From JAYPHU01 sp964611435 (GTDB lineage: Bacteria; Pseudomonadota; Alphaproteobacteria; Rhodospirillales; UBA2165), in the NCBI GenBank assembly GCA_964611435.1, contig CAZSXT010000016.1, forward strand, positions 18,993-82,992: DNA of 64,000 bases, written 5' to 3'. Numbering within the stretch: the stretch's first letter is position 1; the number at the start of each line of letters is the position of its first letter. This document shows, in pieces, positions 17,018-24,740 of this stretch. A model generated the notes under the pieces. It made no database searches. It was not told the DNA's origin and saw nothing but the letters and a program-made list of their open reading frames with translations. The position numbers were made by a program, and so were the translations under genes.

Positions 17018-18733
17018 CTACTCTTCGTAGCCAAAAGCGCGGACGTAGGGCGCGAGGGTTGGCAGGATCGGGGACAGTTGATTTTCGTAGCGTTTCCAGC
17101 GGGCGACGGCGCGCCGGTGAACCTCCCCGGTGACCTCGCGGTAGCTGGGCGTCTTGATGTCTCGTTTCTTGGCCGCCTCTCGGTATTTGGACACATCATC
17201 GTGCCAGCCGACACCGATAAAATCGAGGATTTCGCGAATGGTTAGCTCAAAATCGCCGACCAAATCCTCATAGCGATATTCCAGATAGGGTAGGGACAGC
17301 GCCTCCCGGTACGCCAGCCAAAGCCCCATCACCTCGGCATAGGCGGTTCCCGTCGAGCCGATATCCAGATAATTGGCCATGGCGTCGTTCAACGTAAATT
17401 TTTGCATGAAGCAGCTCAGGCAGGCATCCCGCGGATCGCGCAACGCCACCAGCACCTTGGCGTCGGGCCAAAGCTTTTCCACCAGGCCCAAGGGAACGAT
17501 GTTCAACGGCAGCTTATCGACCAACGTCAGCCCGGTTTTTCCGCCGAAAAGGTCGGCCGCCTGGGCGTCGAACTCTTGGCGCAATAGATCGAGATCATCC
17601 TGGCTAGCCGTGTCCAGCCAGGCCGGGAACGGCTGCCCTTGAGCCTGCGCCATTTCGTTGGCCAGTCTGCGGACCGGTCCGAGCGGCGAGTTTTCCTCGG
17701 TCGTCACAATATCCGGGTGGGTCATGAGCACTTGCTCTACCAGGGTGGTGCCGGACCGGGGAAAACCGACGAAGAACACCGGTGGCGGGGTGTCTTTCTC
17801 CACAGGCGATGGCCGCGTCTCTTGACGCAGGCCCAGCCAGGCTCGCCAGGTTCGGACCGAGTGAAGGAAGCGGTCCGCATCACACTTGGCGGCGTCGGGC
17901 AGCTCCCGTTGCAGGGCGTTACATTCGGTGAAGGCGGCGAAGGCTTCAGGGTAAGACCCGAGGGCTTCCAGAATAAACCCTTGTTCATAAAGCACCTCGA
18001 TACGATCGACCAAGCTGAGCTCCAAGCCGAGGAGCGGGGTCAGCACCGCCAGCGCCCCCTCGGCGTTTCGAGTGCGCCGCATCACCCGCGCCAGGATCAA
18101 CCGGGACATGGGCAACGGGGATTGAGATTCAAAGACCCGCCGGGCCTCGGTCTCCGCTTCGCCCAGATCGTTGGACAGTTCCAGGGCGGAGGCCAGATTC
18201 AAGCGTAGCTCTTGATCATCAGGATACCGGCTCAGGCCCTCGCGCCCGGCGGTGATCGCATCGGCGATCTTGTTCTGCTGAATCTGAGCGGTCGTCAGTT
18301 TGTCGTAAATGTCGGCGGAATAGAGCCCGGCGTTCAAGGCCGCGCGGCACACCCGTTCCGCTTCCCGGGCATTGCCCAGTTCAATCAAAGTCACAGCTTT
18401 GTTGTGGATGGCGGTGACAAAACCCGGCTCGCAGGCAATCGCCGCGTCGAACGCGGCTAGCGCCTCCATCCGGCGCGCCTGCGCATTCAGGATCGAGCCC
18501 AGTGTGTTGTGATACTTCGCGGTAGTGGCCTCCAACTCAAGCGCCCGGCAGAGAGATGCTTCGGCCTCGGACAGGTTTTGCCGCTGATAGTAGGCGATGC
18601 CCATCATGTGATGAGCTTCGGCATTTTTGGGATCGGCCGCGAGGACCTCTCTATAGACGGGTTCGGCGCGGTCCAACTCGCCTCGGCGGTGAGCGTCTAT
18701 CGCCGCCAGAAACCGCTGCTCAAGATCAGACAT
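17018..18733 (-). CDS. TPR-repeat sulfotransferase
   Basis: 571 residues. The first half (about 1-270) is a series of TPR helices, for example PKNAEAHHMMGIAYYQRQNLSEAEA read in two parts at residues 35-60. The second half is a sulfotransferase: the PAPS 5'-phosphosulfate loop FVGFPRSGTTLVEQ near residue 330, and a later KVLVALRDPRDACLSC matching the 3'-phosphate-binding segment. Such TPR-fused enzymes are common in alphaproteobacteria and may sulfate lipids, glycans or peptides, with the TPRs choosing the partner. No signal peptide, so cytoplasmic. The gene is not linked to a glycan cluster here, so the acceptor is unknown. Confidence 0.9.
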   Translation of the reverse strand: MSDLEQRFLAAIDAHRRGELDRAEPVYREVLAADPKNAEAHHMMGIAYYQRQNLSEAEASLCRALELEATTAKYHNTLGSILNAQARRMEALAAFDAAIACEPGFVTAIHNKAVTLIELGNAREAERVCRAALNAGLYSADIYDKLTTAQIQQNKIADAITAGREGLSRYPDDQELRLNLASALELSNDLGEAETEARRVFESQSPLPMSRLILARVMRRTRNAEGALAVLTPLLGLELSLVDRIEVLYEQGFILEALGSYPEAFAAFTECNALQRELPDAAKCDADRFLHSVRTWRAWLGLRQETRPSPVEKDTPPPVFFVGFPRSGTTLVEQVLMTHPDIVTTEENSPLGPVRRLANEMAQAQGQPFPAWLDTASQDDLDLLRQEFDAQAADLFGGKTGLTLVDKLPLNIVPLGLVEKLWPDAKVLVALRDPRDACLSCFMQKFTLNDAMANYLDIGSTGTAYAEVMGLWLAYREALSLPYLEYRYEDLVGDFELTIREILDFIGVGWHDDVSKYREAAKKRDIKTPSYREVTGEVHRRAVARWKRYENQLSPILPTLAPYVRAFGYEE

Positions 18734-18781
18734 GAATTTTCGCCGCCTTCTGCCCGATCATGATCGGCATCGGTCGGCAGA

Positions 18782-20071
18782 TTACTCCGCCGCTTCCAAT
18801 TCCCGTTCCGACCGGAAGGTGCGCCAGTCCTGGGACTTGGGCAGAATCCGCTCATAGGTGCGGAGCTCGACATGCTTCACCCCGTCGGGGCTGGTGCCGA
18901 TGGCCTCGCCGCCGGCGGCAAAGTCTTCCGCCGCTTTCAGCATCTGCTGGCGGAACTTGACGATCGACAGATCGCTGGAACCCAGGATTTCATCCGACCG
19001 GTCGGTGATCGGGCCCATCGATTCCCACATGGCCATGTCCTGTGCGGGAATGCCGGAGATGCCGGTAAAATCGCCTTTCCTCATGGCGTCCCGGTCCTGC
19101 TTAAACCAATTATCCATATTCAGGGACTTGTCATAGTTTTCGTCCAGCTCAATACCGACCCGTGCGGCACAGAACTTGCGCCAGTCGTCCTGGCTGATGC
19201 CCTTCTCCGGGTCGGGATGCCAAGCGATCCAATAAAACATGGTGTTTTCGTCATCCATGGGGAACAGCATCTGCGACAGGTGATACTGATTGTTCGGCGG
19301 GATCAGCACGGTGAATGGCGCGATGAAAGTGGTTGTCCGCACATAAACATTGTTATCCGGATCGACGATGGGTTTGCGCAGCGCCGCATAGGTAAAGCCG
19401 TAATCAGTCATCTCGATTTCCAGCTTGGGCGATTTGTCGTTGGACGGGCGCAGCCAAGCGTCTTCGGTCGCGGTCGAGCCTTTCACCTCTTCCGCCGGTG
19501 GCATGTTGGTGGAATGCAGGCTGGAACTGTGGGCGGAGTCGATGGAGCCTTCCAAGACTTGCGCCCAATTGCACTCCGTATGCATCTTCACCACGCTGGT
19601 CTTGATGCCGGGGAAGGGCGCCCAAGCCGGCGGCTGGAACGGGGTCATGCTTTCGGCCGGGCCCAGATAGACCCAGACGAAGCCGCCGCTTTCCTCCACC
19701 GGGAAGGCGCGGTGTTTGAAGGATTTCATCTTGCGTTCGGCGTTTGGTTCGGACGCCATGTCGAGGACCGTACCGTCAACGCCGAACTTCCATCCGTGGT
19801 AGAGGCAGCGTAGGCCGCATTCTTCATTCCGCCCGAAGGCAAGAGAAGCCTTCCGGTGAGGACAGCGGTCATCCAGCGCGCCCAGCTTGCCGTCCGAATC
19901 CCGGAAGACAACGACCCATTCGCCCAGCATTTTAGTACGCACTGGGGTGCCGTCGGGCTCCGCCACCTCGTCGGATAGACAGGCCGGCAGCCAATGGCGC
20001 CGCATCAATTGACCCATGGGCGTGTCCGGGCCGACCCGGCACAAAGTGTCATTCTGTTCATTGGTAAACAT
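18782..20071 (-). CDS. Rieske non-heme iron oxygenase, phthalate 4,5-dioxygenase-like
   Basis: 429 residues. The Rieske cluster ligands are Cys70-Pro-His72 and Cys89-x2-His92 (CLYHGWKF). The mononuclear iron triad is Asp178, His181 and His186 in GSIDSAHSSSLH. Size and N-terminus (GQLMRRHWLPACLSDEV) fit the phthalate 4,5-dioxygenase/vanillate demethylase-like group that uses one oxygenase subunit and a separate FMN-ferredoxin reductase. That reductase is not in the window. It is divergent from a Gfo/Idh/MocA dehydrogenase and shares a palindromic operator region with it. Predicted role: cis-dihydroxylation of an aromatic acid or O-/N-demethylation; the neighbour favours dihydroxylation (inference). 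Confidence 0.9.
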   Translation of the reverse strand: MFTNEQNDTLCRVGPDTPMGQLMRRHWLPACLSDEVAEPDGTPVRTKMLGEWVVVFRDSDGKLGALDDRCPHRKASLAFGRNEECGLRCLYHGWKFGVDGTVLDMASEPNAERKMKSFKHRAFPVEESGGFVWVYLGPAESMTPFQPPAWAPFPGIKTSVVKMHTECNWAQVLEGSIDSAHSSSLHSTNMPPAEEVKGSTATEDAWLRPSNDKSPKLEIEMTDYGFTYAALRKPIVDPDNNVYVRTTTFIAPFTVLIPPNNQYHLSQMLFPMDDENTMFYWIAWHPDPEKGISQDDWRKFCAARVGIELDENYDKSLNMDNWFKQDRDAMRKGDFTGISGIPAQDMAMWESMGPITDRSDEILGSSDLSIVKFRQQMLKAAEDFAAGGEAIGTSPDGVKHVELRTYERILPKSQDWRTFRSERELEAAE

Positions 20072-20155
20072 GATTCGCGAACCTCACTCTGATTGCTGTC
20101 CCGGTTCTTTAGCCTGTCGGACAAGAGTTTCTTGATAAACGCTTTTCTAGCGCAT

Positions 20156-20175
20156 AAACTTAGGTACCTAAGTTT
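20156..20175. promoter_or_regulatory. Perfect palindromic operator candidate (MarR-like)
   Basis: AACTTAGGTACCTAAGTT is a perfect 18-base palindrome, extending to 20 bases with the flanking A and T. It lies in the 159-base divergent region between the Rieske oxygenase and the dehydrogenase-MarR operon. Length and symmetry suit a MarR dimer, and a marR gene is the second gene of the operon, so autoregulation is likely. Confidence 0.65.
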
Positions 20176-20230
20176 TTTTACCGTAACACCGTCTCAGAGT
20201 CTAGAGAGATTTAATTCGGAGGCGCCGCCC

Positions 20231-21436
20231 ATGGCCGGCTCAACATCGAAAGAGTCCATCCGCTTGGGCGTTGCCGGTCTCGGCCGGGCGTTCACGGTCA
20301 TGGTGCCGACGTTTACGGCGGATCTCCGGATTGAGCTTGTGGCGGGCGCCGATCCCCGGCCCGAGGCGCAGGCGCAGTTCGAGGCGGAGTTCGGCGGTGT
20401 TTCGTTCGCCTCGCTCGAAGACCTGCTGGCCGGCGCGGATGTGGATGCGGTCTATTTGGCGACCCCGGTGCCGTTTCACCTGGATCAGGTGAAAGTGCTC
20501 GCGGCGGCGGGCAAGCACATCCTGATGGAAAAGCCCATGGGGCTCACCATCGAAGAGTCCCAAGAAATGACCCGCATCGCCCGGGACGCCGGCATTCACA
20601 TGATCGTTGGGCATAGCCATAGTTTCGATGCGCCAATCCGCCTGACCCGTGAGCTGATAGAGGCGGGCGAGGTCGGGCCGGTGCGCATGATCACCGCCAT
20701 GAACTTTACCGACTTCATGTACCGCCCGCGCCGTCCGGATGAGCTGATTACCGAACAAGGGGGTGGCGTGGTGTTCAGCCAAGGTGCGCACCAGATTGAT
20801 ATTATCCGGCTGCTGGGTGGCGGCCTGGTGAAATCCGTTCGCGCCGTCACCGGGCAGTGGGACCCGGCGCGTCCAACGGAAGGGGCGTACTCAGCCTTGT
20901 TGACGTTCGAAGACGGCATGGCGGCGACAGCAGTATATAGTGGCTATGCGCATTTCGACTCGGATGAATTTGTCGGCTGGCGCTCGGAGCTGGGCGGGAC
21001 CAAGGACCCGGTTGTCTATTGGACCGCGCGGGATAATTTGGCCAAAGCCACGGAAACAATTGTCGAAGCCGACCTGAAGGCGTCCCGGAATTTCGGCGGG
21101 TCCCAGTATGCGCCCGTGGGCCGGGGGCAGTCGGGTTTGGTGCATCAGCATTTCGGCAGTCTCATTGTGTCTTGTGATCACGCCGATCTTCGGCCCTTGC
21201 CATGGGGCGTCATGATCTACGGAGACCAGGAACGCAGCAGCCTGGAACTGCCGCCACCGGATGTCCCGCGTGTTGAAGTGATCGATGAACTCGCCATGGC
21301 GGTTTGGGACGATGTGCCGCCGCGCCACGACGGCGATTGGGCGACGGCCAGCCTGGAAGTGTGCCTGGCGATCCTGGAGTCGGCCAATACCGGCAAAGAC
21401 GTCGCGCTCTCCCATCAATGCGCGCCGGCCGGATAA
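20231..21436 (+). CDS. Gfo/Idh/MocA-family dehydrogenase, phthalate dihydrodiol dehydrogenase-like
   Basis: 401 residues from the ATG at 20231, which has GGAGG 9-10 bases upstream; the longer open frame overlaps the operator and is rejected. The N-terminal Rossmann unit is IRLGVAGLGRAF, followed by the family motif EKPMGLT and an active-site His in FSQGAHQID. The family includes 4,5-dihydro-4,5-dihydroxyphthalate dehydrogenase (Pht4/OphB) and LigC. The divergent pairing with a phthalate-type Rieske oxygenase is the arrangement expected for dioxygenase plus cis-dihydrodiol dehydrogenase, so oxidation of a diol to a catechol is the favoured role. A sugar oxidoreductase is the alternative. marR starts 12 bases downstream. 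Confidence 0.8.
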   Translation: MAGSTSKESIRLGVAGLGRAFTVMVPTFTADLRIELVAGADPRPEAQAQFEAEFGGVSFASLEDLLAGADVDAVYLATPVPFHLDQVKVLAAAGKHILMEKPMGLTIEESQEMTRIARDAGIHMIVGHSHSFDAPIRLTRELIEAGEVGPVRMITAMNFTDFMYRPRRPDELITEQGGGVVFSQGAHQIDIIRLLGGGLVKSVRAVTGQWDPARPTEGAYSALLTFEDGMAATAVYSGYAHFDSDEFVGWRSELGGTKDPVVYWTARDNLAKATETIVEADLKASRNFGGSQYAPVGRGQSGLVHQHFGSLIVSCDHADLRPLPWGVMIYGDQERSSLELPPPDVPRVEVIDELAMAVWDDVPPRHDGDWATASLEVCLAILESANTGKDVALSHQCAPAG

Positions 21437-21448
21437 GAGAGGCCAACG

Positions 21449-21928
21449 GTGAGCAACGAAACCCAACTGATCCTCAACCACTGGCGGGATGCCGTACCCG
21501 ATGACCGGATGGCGCACCTGATCCGGGACGTCGCCCGGGCGCTGGAGCGGAGCCTGCAGTCGCGGCTGGCGGACTATGATATCCCGTTCGGCCAGTGGAC
21601 GTTTCTTCGCGTGTTATGGGACCGGGACGGCCTCACTCAACGGGAACTCAGCCATGCCGCCGGGGTGAAAGAGGCCACCACCACTATGGTGGTCCGGCAA
21701 ATGGAAAAGAACGGTCACGTGATTCGCAAACACGTGGGGGACAACCGTCGCAAGCAGCATGTGTTCCTGACCGAGGCAGGCCGGGCGCTGAAGGATGAAC
21801 TGATCCCACAGGCGATTAAAGTGAATCAGATCGCCATGAAAGATCAGGCGGAAAGCGACATCGCCGATATGCGGGCGCTGTTGCTGAATATGATCGAAAA
21901 CCTGGCGGAAGAAGAGACGGCGGGCTAG
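21449..21928 (+). CDS. MarR-family transcriptional regulator
   Basis: 159 residues from a GTG start. Winged-helix features are clear: the recognition region LTQRELSHAAGVKEATTTMV split at residues 54-73, and the wing GDNRRKQHVFLTEAGR typical of MarR. Members repress catabolic or stress genes and are released by phenolic or aromatic ligands. The gene follows the dehydrogenase in one operon, and the 20-base palindrome at 20156-20175 upstream is its most likely binding site. It is the only clear stand-alone transcription factor in the window, so it may also act on other subclusters, though their operator-like palindromes differ in sequence. Confidence 0.92.
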   Translation: MSNETQLILNHWRDAVPDDRMAHLIRDVARALERSLQSRLADYDIPFGQWTFLRVLWDRDGLTQRELSHAAGVKEATTTMVVRQMEKNGHVIRKHVGDNRRKQHVFLTEAGRALKDELIPQAIKVNQIAMKDQAESDIADMRALLLNMIENLAEEETAG

Positions 21929-21942
21929 GGCCCCGGCCCTAG
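21925..21942. terminator. Shared hairpin over two convergent stop codons
   Basis: CTAGGGCC-CC-GGCCCTAG. The left arm carries the TAG stop of marR and the right arm the complement of the TAG stop of the second Rieske gene. No T-tract on either side, so the terminator role is tentative. Confidence 0.4.
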
Positions 21943-23219
21943 TCCCGGTCCTCCATACGAAAGCCCATGGCGGCTTCATAGGCGTCCTTCACTTCATCCG
22001 GCTGGCCGGCCTGGAATACGAACCGCTTGGTAGAGCGGGCCAAAATGCTTTTCTCATCTGCCAATTGTTCCTGGGTCAGGCCTTCCTTCATGATTTTCCG
22101 GGCGATGATCGGCAGCTCAATGCATTCATTGGCTTTCGGATCGCGCACGATGGCCATCGGGTCCGCATTGCCGTTCTTCTCGATCAACTCCATGTCCTTG
22201 AAGAACTGCTGACGGATCATGTGAATGCCCCGGTCGCTCTTGCCCAGGGTTTCCTTGGTGCGGTCCGCAAACGTGCCCTGACCGACCCAGGCGATGAAAT
22301 CCTGGTTCATGACATGGGTATCGATCCAGCGGCCGGTTTCCGGATCTTTGATAGGGGAGTTCCAGGCGGGAATGCTGTCTTGGCTAAAAGGCTCCCGGCC
22401 CTGGGGCACCCGGTTGAGGAACCAGCCGACACTCAGCGTGTTCTCGTCGTCGATGGGCACCCGCCATTCGAAATGTTCGCCGGTGAACAGGCAGTTGGGC
22501 CAGAGACACACCCGGCCCACGGTCCACAGCGGATTGTCCTCGTCCGTGTCGGTGCGCACCCGGTGATAGCTGAACCCATACTCGAAATCCTTGAAGTCGA
22601 GTTTGGTGTGGGTGGGGGTATAAGGCCCGTCATCGCCGCGAAGCCGCTGGCTCCAATTGGCATGCATCCATTCGAAATGCACCGGGTCGATGGAGTTTTC
22701 CTGACATTGGAACCAATTGCACGGCAGTTCCGAGAAGACGATCTGTACGAAGCAATTGTCGTACGTGAAAGGTTCCCAGTTGGGCACCAAGGGCGCCGGT
22801 TCCGGGCCCATATAGGCCCAGAGAAGCCCGGCCTTTTCCTCCACCGGATAGGATTTGACCTTAACGCCGGCGCGGGCTTTCTCGTTGTCGCCGGAGGTGT
22901 CCTCGAAAGGTTGGGCCAAACAGTCGCCGTTGTGGTCGAACAGCCAGCCGTGATAATTGCATCGGAGCCCACAGTCCTCGACAAACCCATACGACAAATC
23001 AGCCCGGCGATGGGGGCATTGGCGGTCGATCAGACCGTAGTTGCCGCTTTTGTCCTTATAGGCCACCAAGTCCTCGCCCATCAGCCGGACCGGTTTGGTG
23101 TCTTTGTCATTGAACTCGCTGGCGGCGGCGAAGGGCGTCCAGTAGCGGCGTAGCAATTCGCCCATGGGCGTGCCGGCGCTGACTTCCATGAGTTGGCGGT
23201 TTCGGGTTTCGTCTAGCAT
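21939..23219 (-). CDS. Second Rieske non-heme iron oxygenase
   Basis: 426 residues starting at MLDETRNRQL, where GAGGGAGAC precedes the ATG; an open extension upstream is not needed. Rieske ligands are Cys68-Pro-His70 and Cys87-x2-His90 (CNYHGWLF); the iron triad is Asp178, His181, His186 in NSIDPVHFEWMH. It has the same architecture as the oxygenase at 18782 and the same residue numbering for the triad, but the sequences differ clearly, so they are old paralogues with probably different substrates. No ferredoxin or reductase is next to it. It is divergent from the esterase gene across a 136-base region with inverted repeats. Reaction inferred: hydroxylation or demethylation of an aromatic acid. 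Confidence 0.9.
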   Translation of the reverse strand: MLDETRNRQLMEVSAGTPMGELLRRYWTPFAAASEFNDKDTKPVRLMGEDLVAYKDKSGNYGLIDRQCPHRRADLSYGFVEDCGLRCNYHGWLFDHNGDCLAQPFEDTSGDNEKARAGVKVKSYPVEEKAGLLWAYMGPEPAPLVPNWEPFTYDNCFVQIVFSELPCNWFQCQENSIDPVHFEWMHANWSQRLRGDDGPYTPTHTKLDFKDFEYGFSYHRVRTDTDEDNPLWTVGRVCLWPNCLFTGEHFEWRVPIDDENTLSVGWFLNRVPQGREPFSQDSIPAWNSPIKDPETGRWIDTHVMNQDFIAWVGQGTFADRTKETLGKSDRGIHMIRQQFFKDMELIEKNGNADPMAIVRDPKANECIELPIIARKIMKEGLTQEQLADEKSILARSTKRFVFQAGQPDEVKDAYEAAMGFRMEDRD

Positions 23220-23255
23220 AGCGGTCTCCCTCGGTCCGTCGTTTCTGAATTTTTC

Positions 23256-23279
23256 CGCGTCAGGACGCGCTTGGCAAGC
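23256..23279. promoter_or_regulatory. Adjacent inverted repeats in a divergent promoter
   Basis: CGCGTC-AG-GACGCG (23256-23269) abuts GCTTG-G-CAAGC (23269-23279), between the second Rieske gene and the esterase gene. Possible operator sites. Confidence 0.3.
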
Positions 23280-23355
23280 CCTGGTGGTGGTGAATCGCTC
23301 GACTCGGCTGCGCCTGCTCATTACTCTTTTTCCAAAGAAATGAAAGGATGACGCG

Positions 23356-24282
23356 ATGAACAAGATGGATGCGCCCCCGCCCTCACTGGCCCGGCCGACG
23401 CCGGCGTCGGTGGCCGTGCGGCTGGCGGAGATCGGCCAGAAGTTTGGACCCGATATCGTCGAGGATACAAGGATGCTGTATGAGCCGCTCTTGGCCAAAG
23501 CCAACTGGTCCGGCATCGATTTCACCAGTGACATTTCCTTCGGCCCCGATCCCAAACGGCATTTGCTCGATGTGCACGCGCCGGAAGGCGGCGGCACGAG
23601 ACTGCCGGTGGTGATCTTTTTCCATGGTGGCGGTCTGGTCCAAGGTTATAAGAACCAAGCGGGCAGCGCCCTCTATGGCAATGTGGCCAGTTACTTCGCG
23701 ACCCAAGGCATGGTTGGCGTCAACGCCACCTATCGGCTGGCGCCGGATCACCCATGGCCGGCCGGAGCGGAGGACGTGGGTGCGGCATTAAGTTGGGCGC
23801 GGGAGAATATTGCTGGGTTTGGCGGCGATCCCGACAAGATATTCCTGATGGGCCATTCCGCCGGGGCGACCCATGTTTCCGCTTACGGGTTTCAGTCCCG
23901 CTTTCACCGTGGGGACGGCGCGGGTGCGGCCGGTCTCGTCCTTTTGTCCGGGTCTTACGATGTGACGCGGGTCAACACGCCGGACAACCACAAGGCCTAT
24001 TACGGTGACGATGCCTCCAGATATGACGAGATGGCGACGCTCTTGAATATCGACAGACCGGATATCCCTGTGTTTATCGGGTTCGCCGAACTGGATACGC
24101 CGAACTTCCAGATTTTGGCTCTGGCCCTAGCGGCCAAACTGGCGGCGGAGCATGGCAATGTGCCGCGGATCAGGGAATTTATCGGCCACAACCATCTGTC
24201 GGAGGCTTTCTGCATCGGCACCGAGGATGAAGGCGTCGGGGCGGAAGTGGTGGATTTTATTCAGACCGTTCTTGCGGACTAG
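23356..24282 (+). CDS. HSL-family alpha/beta hydrolase (esterase)
   Basis: 308 residues. The oxyanion motif HGGG is near residue 90 and the nucleophile elbow GHSAG has Ser168, the pattern of hormone-sensitive-lipase-type esterases. A C-terminal His in IGHNHLSE and an acidic residue in IGFAELDTPN complete a plausible triad. Such enzymes cleave short acyl or aryl esters in the cytoplasm. It is followed 14 bases later by the Tat-type deaminase gene, likely one transcript, and is divergent from the second Rieske gene. It may release the acid that the oxygenase then attacks (inference). An AAGGATG site precedes the ATG. Confidence 0.88.
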   Translation: MNKMDAPPPSLARPTPASVAVRLAEIGQKFGPDIVEDTRMLYEPLLAKANWSGIDFTSDISFGPDPKRHLLDVHAPEGGGTRLPVVIFFHGGGLVQGYKNQAGSALYGNVASYFATQGMVGVNATYRLAPDHPWPAGAEDVGAALSWARENIAGFGGDPDKIFLMGHSAGATHVSAYGFQSRFHRGDGAGAAGLVLLSGSYDVTRVNTPDNHKAYYGDDASRYDEMATLLNIDRPDIPVFIGFAELDTPNFQILALALAAKLAAEHGNVPRIREFIGHNHLSEAFCIGTEDEGVGAEVVDFIQTVLAD

Positions 24283-24296
24283 AGGAGGCGAAGACA

Positions 24297-24740
24297 ATGC
24301 GCAGGATGTCCTTGGACCGGCGTGGTTTTCTCATGGGCGGATTGACCGTTGCGTCGGCGATTGGTGCTCCCAGCGCGTTCGCCTCTGATGCCTCTGTCCC
24401 GCGCCAGTTCATGACGGAGGCCGAGCGTATGTTAGATCAGGCGGTAAAAGCCGGGGATCAAGGTTTCGGCGCCGTGGTCGTCAAGGACGACCGGATAGTA
24501 GGTTTCGGCCCCAGTCAGGTGGTGACCAATGGTGACCCAACGGCCCATGCGGAGATGATGGCCATTCGAGACGCGGCCCGGCGGTTGGGCCCAACCAGTC
24601 TGTCCGGCGCTGTGTTGTATTCCACCTCCCGGCCGTGCGCTATGTGTGAAGCGGCGGCATTTTGGGCCAATTTAGCTCAAATGATCCACGGTCCGGCGCT
24701 TTCCGACGCCGGCGCTCCACAACTAAATCGGTGTGGTTAG
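24297..24740 (+). CDS. Tat-exported cytidine/guanine deaminase-like zinc protein
   Basis: 147 residues. A twin-arginine signal, LDRRGFLMGG with Arg8-Arg9, and a hydrophobic stretch ending AFASDAS predict Tat export. The mature part has the zinc deaminase site: His84-Ala-Glu86 (HAEMMAIRDA) and PCAMC with Cys114 and Cys117. Deaminases of this fold act on nucleosides, guanine or related heterocycles and are normally cytosolic, so export is unusual. The mature domain is only about 115 residues and ends at LSDAGAPQLNRCG, so the usual last helix seems to be missing; the stop overlaps the convergent CoxL-like gene by 4 bases. Possibly C-terminally truncated, possibly still active. Confidence 0.75.
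   Translation: MRRMSLDRRGFLMGGLTVASAIGAPSAFASDASVPRQFMTEAERMLDQAVKAGDQGFGAVVVKDDRIVGFGPSQVVTNGDPTAHAEMMAIRDAARRLGPTSLSGAVLYSTSRPCAMCEAAAFWANLAQMIHGPALSDAGAPQLNRCG

Noticed and set aside
23220..23597. An N-terminal extension of the second Rieske gene
   Set aside because: It overlaps the divergent esterase gene; the family start at 23219 has its own ribosome site.
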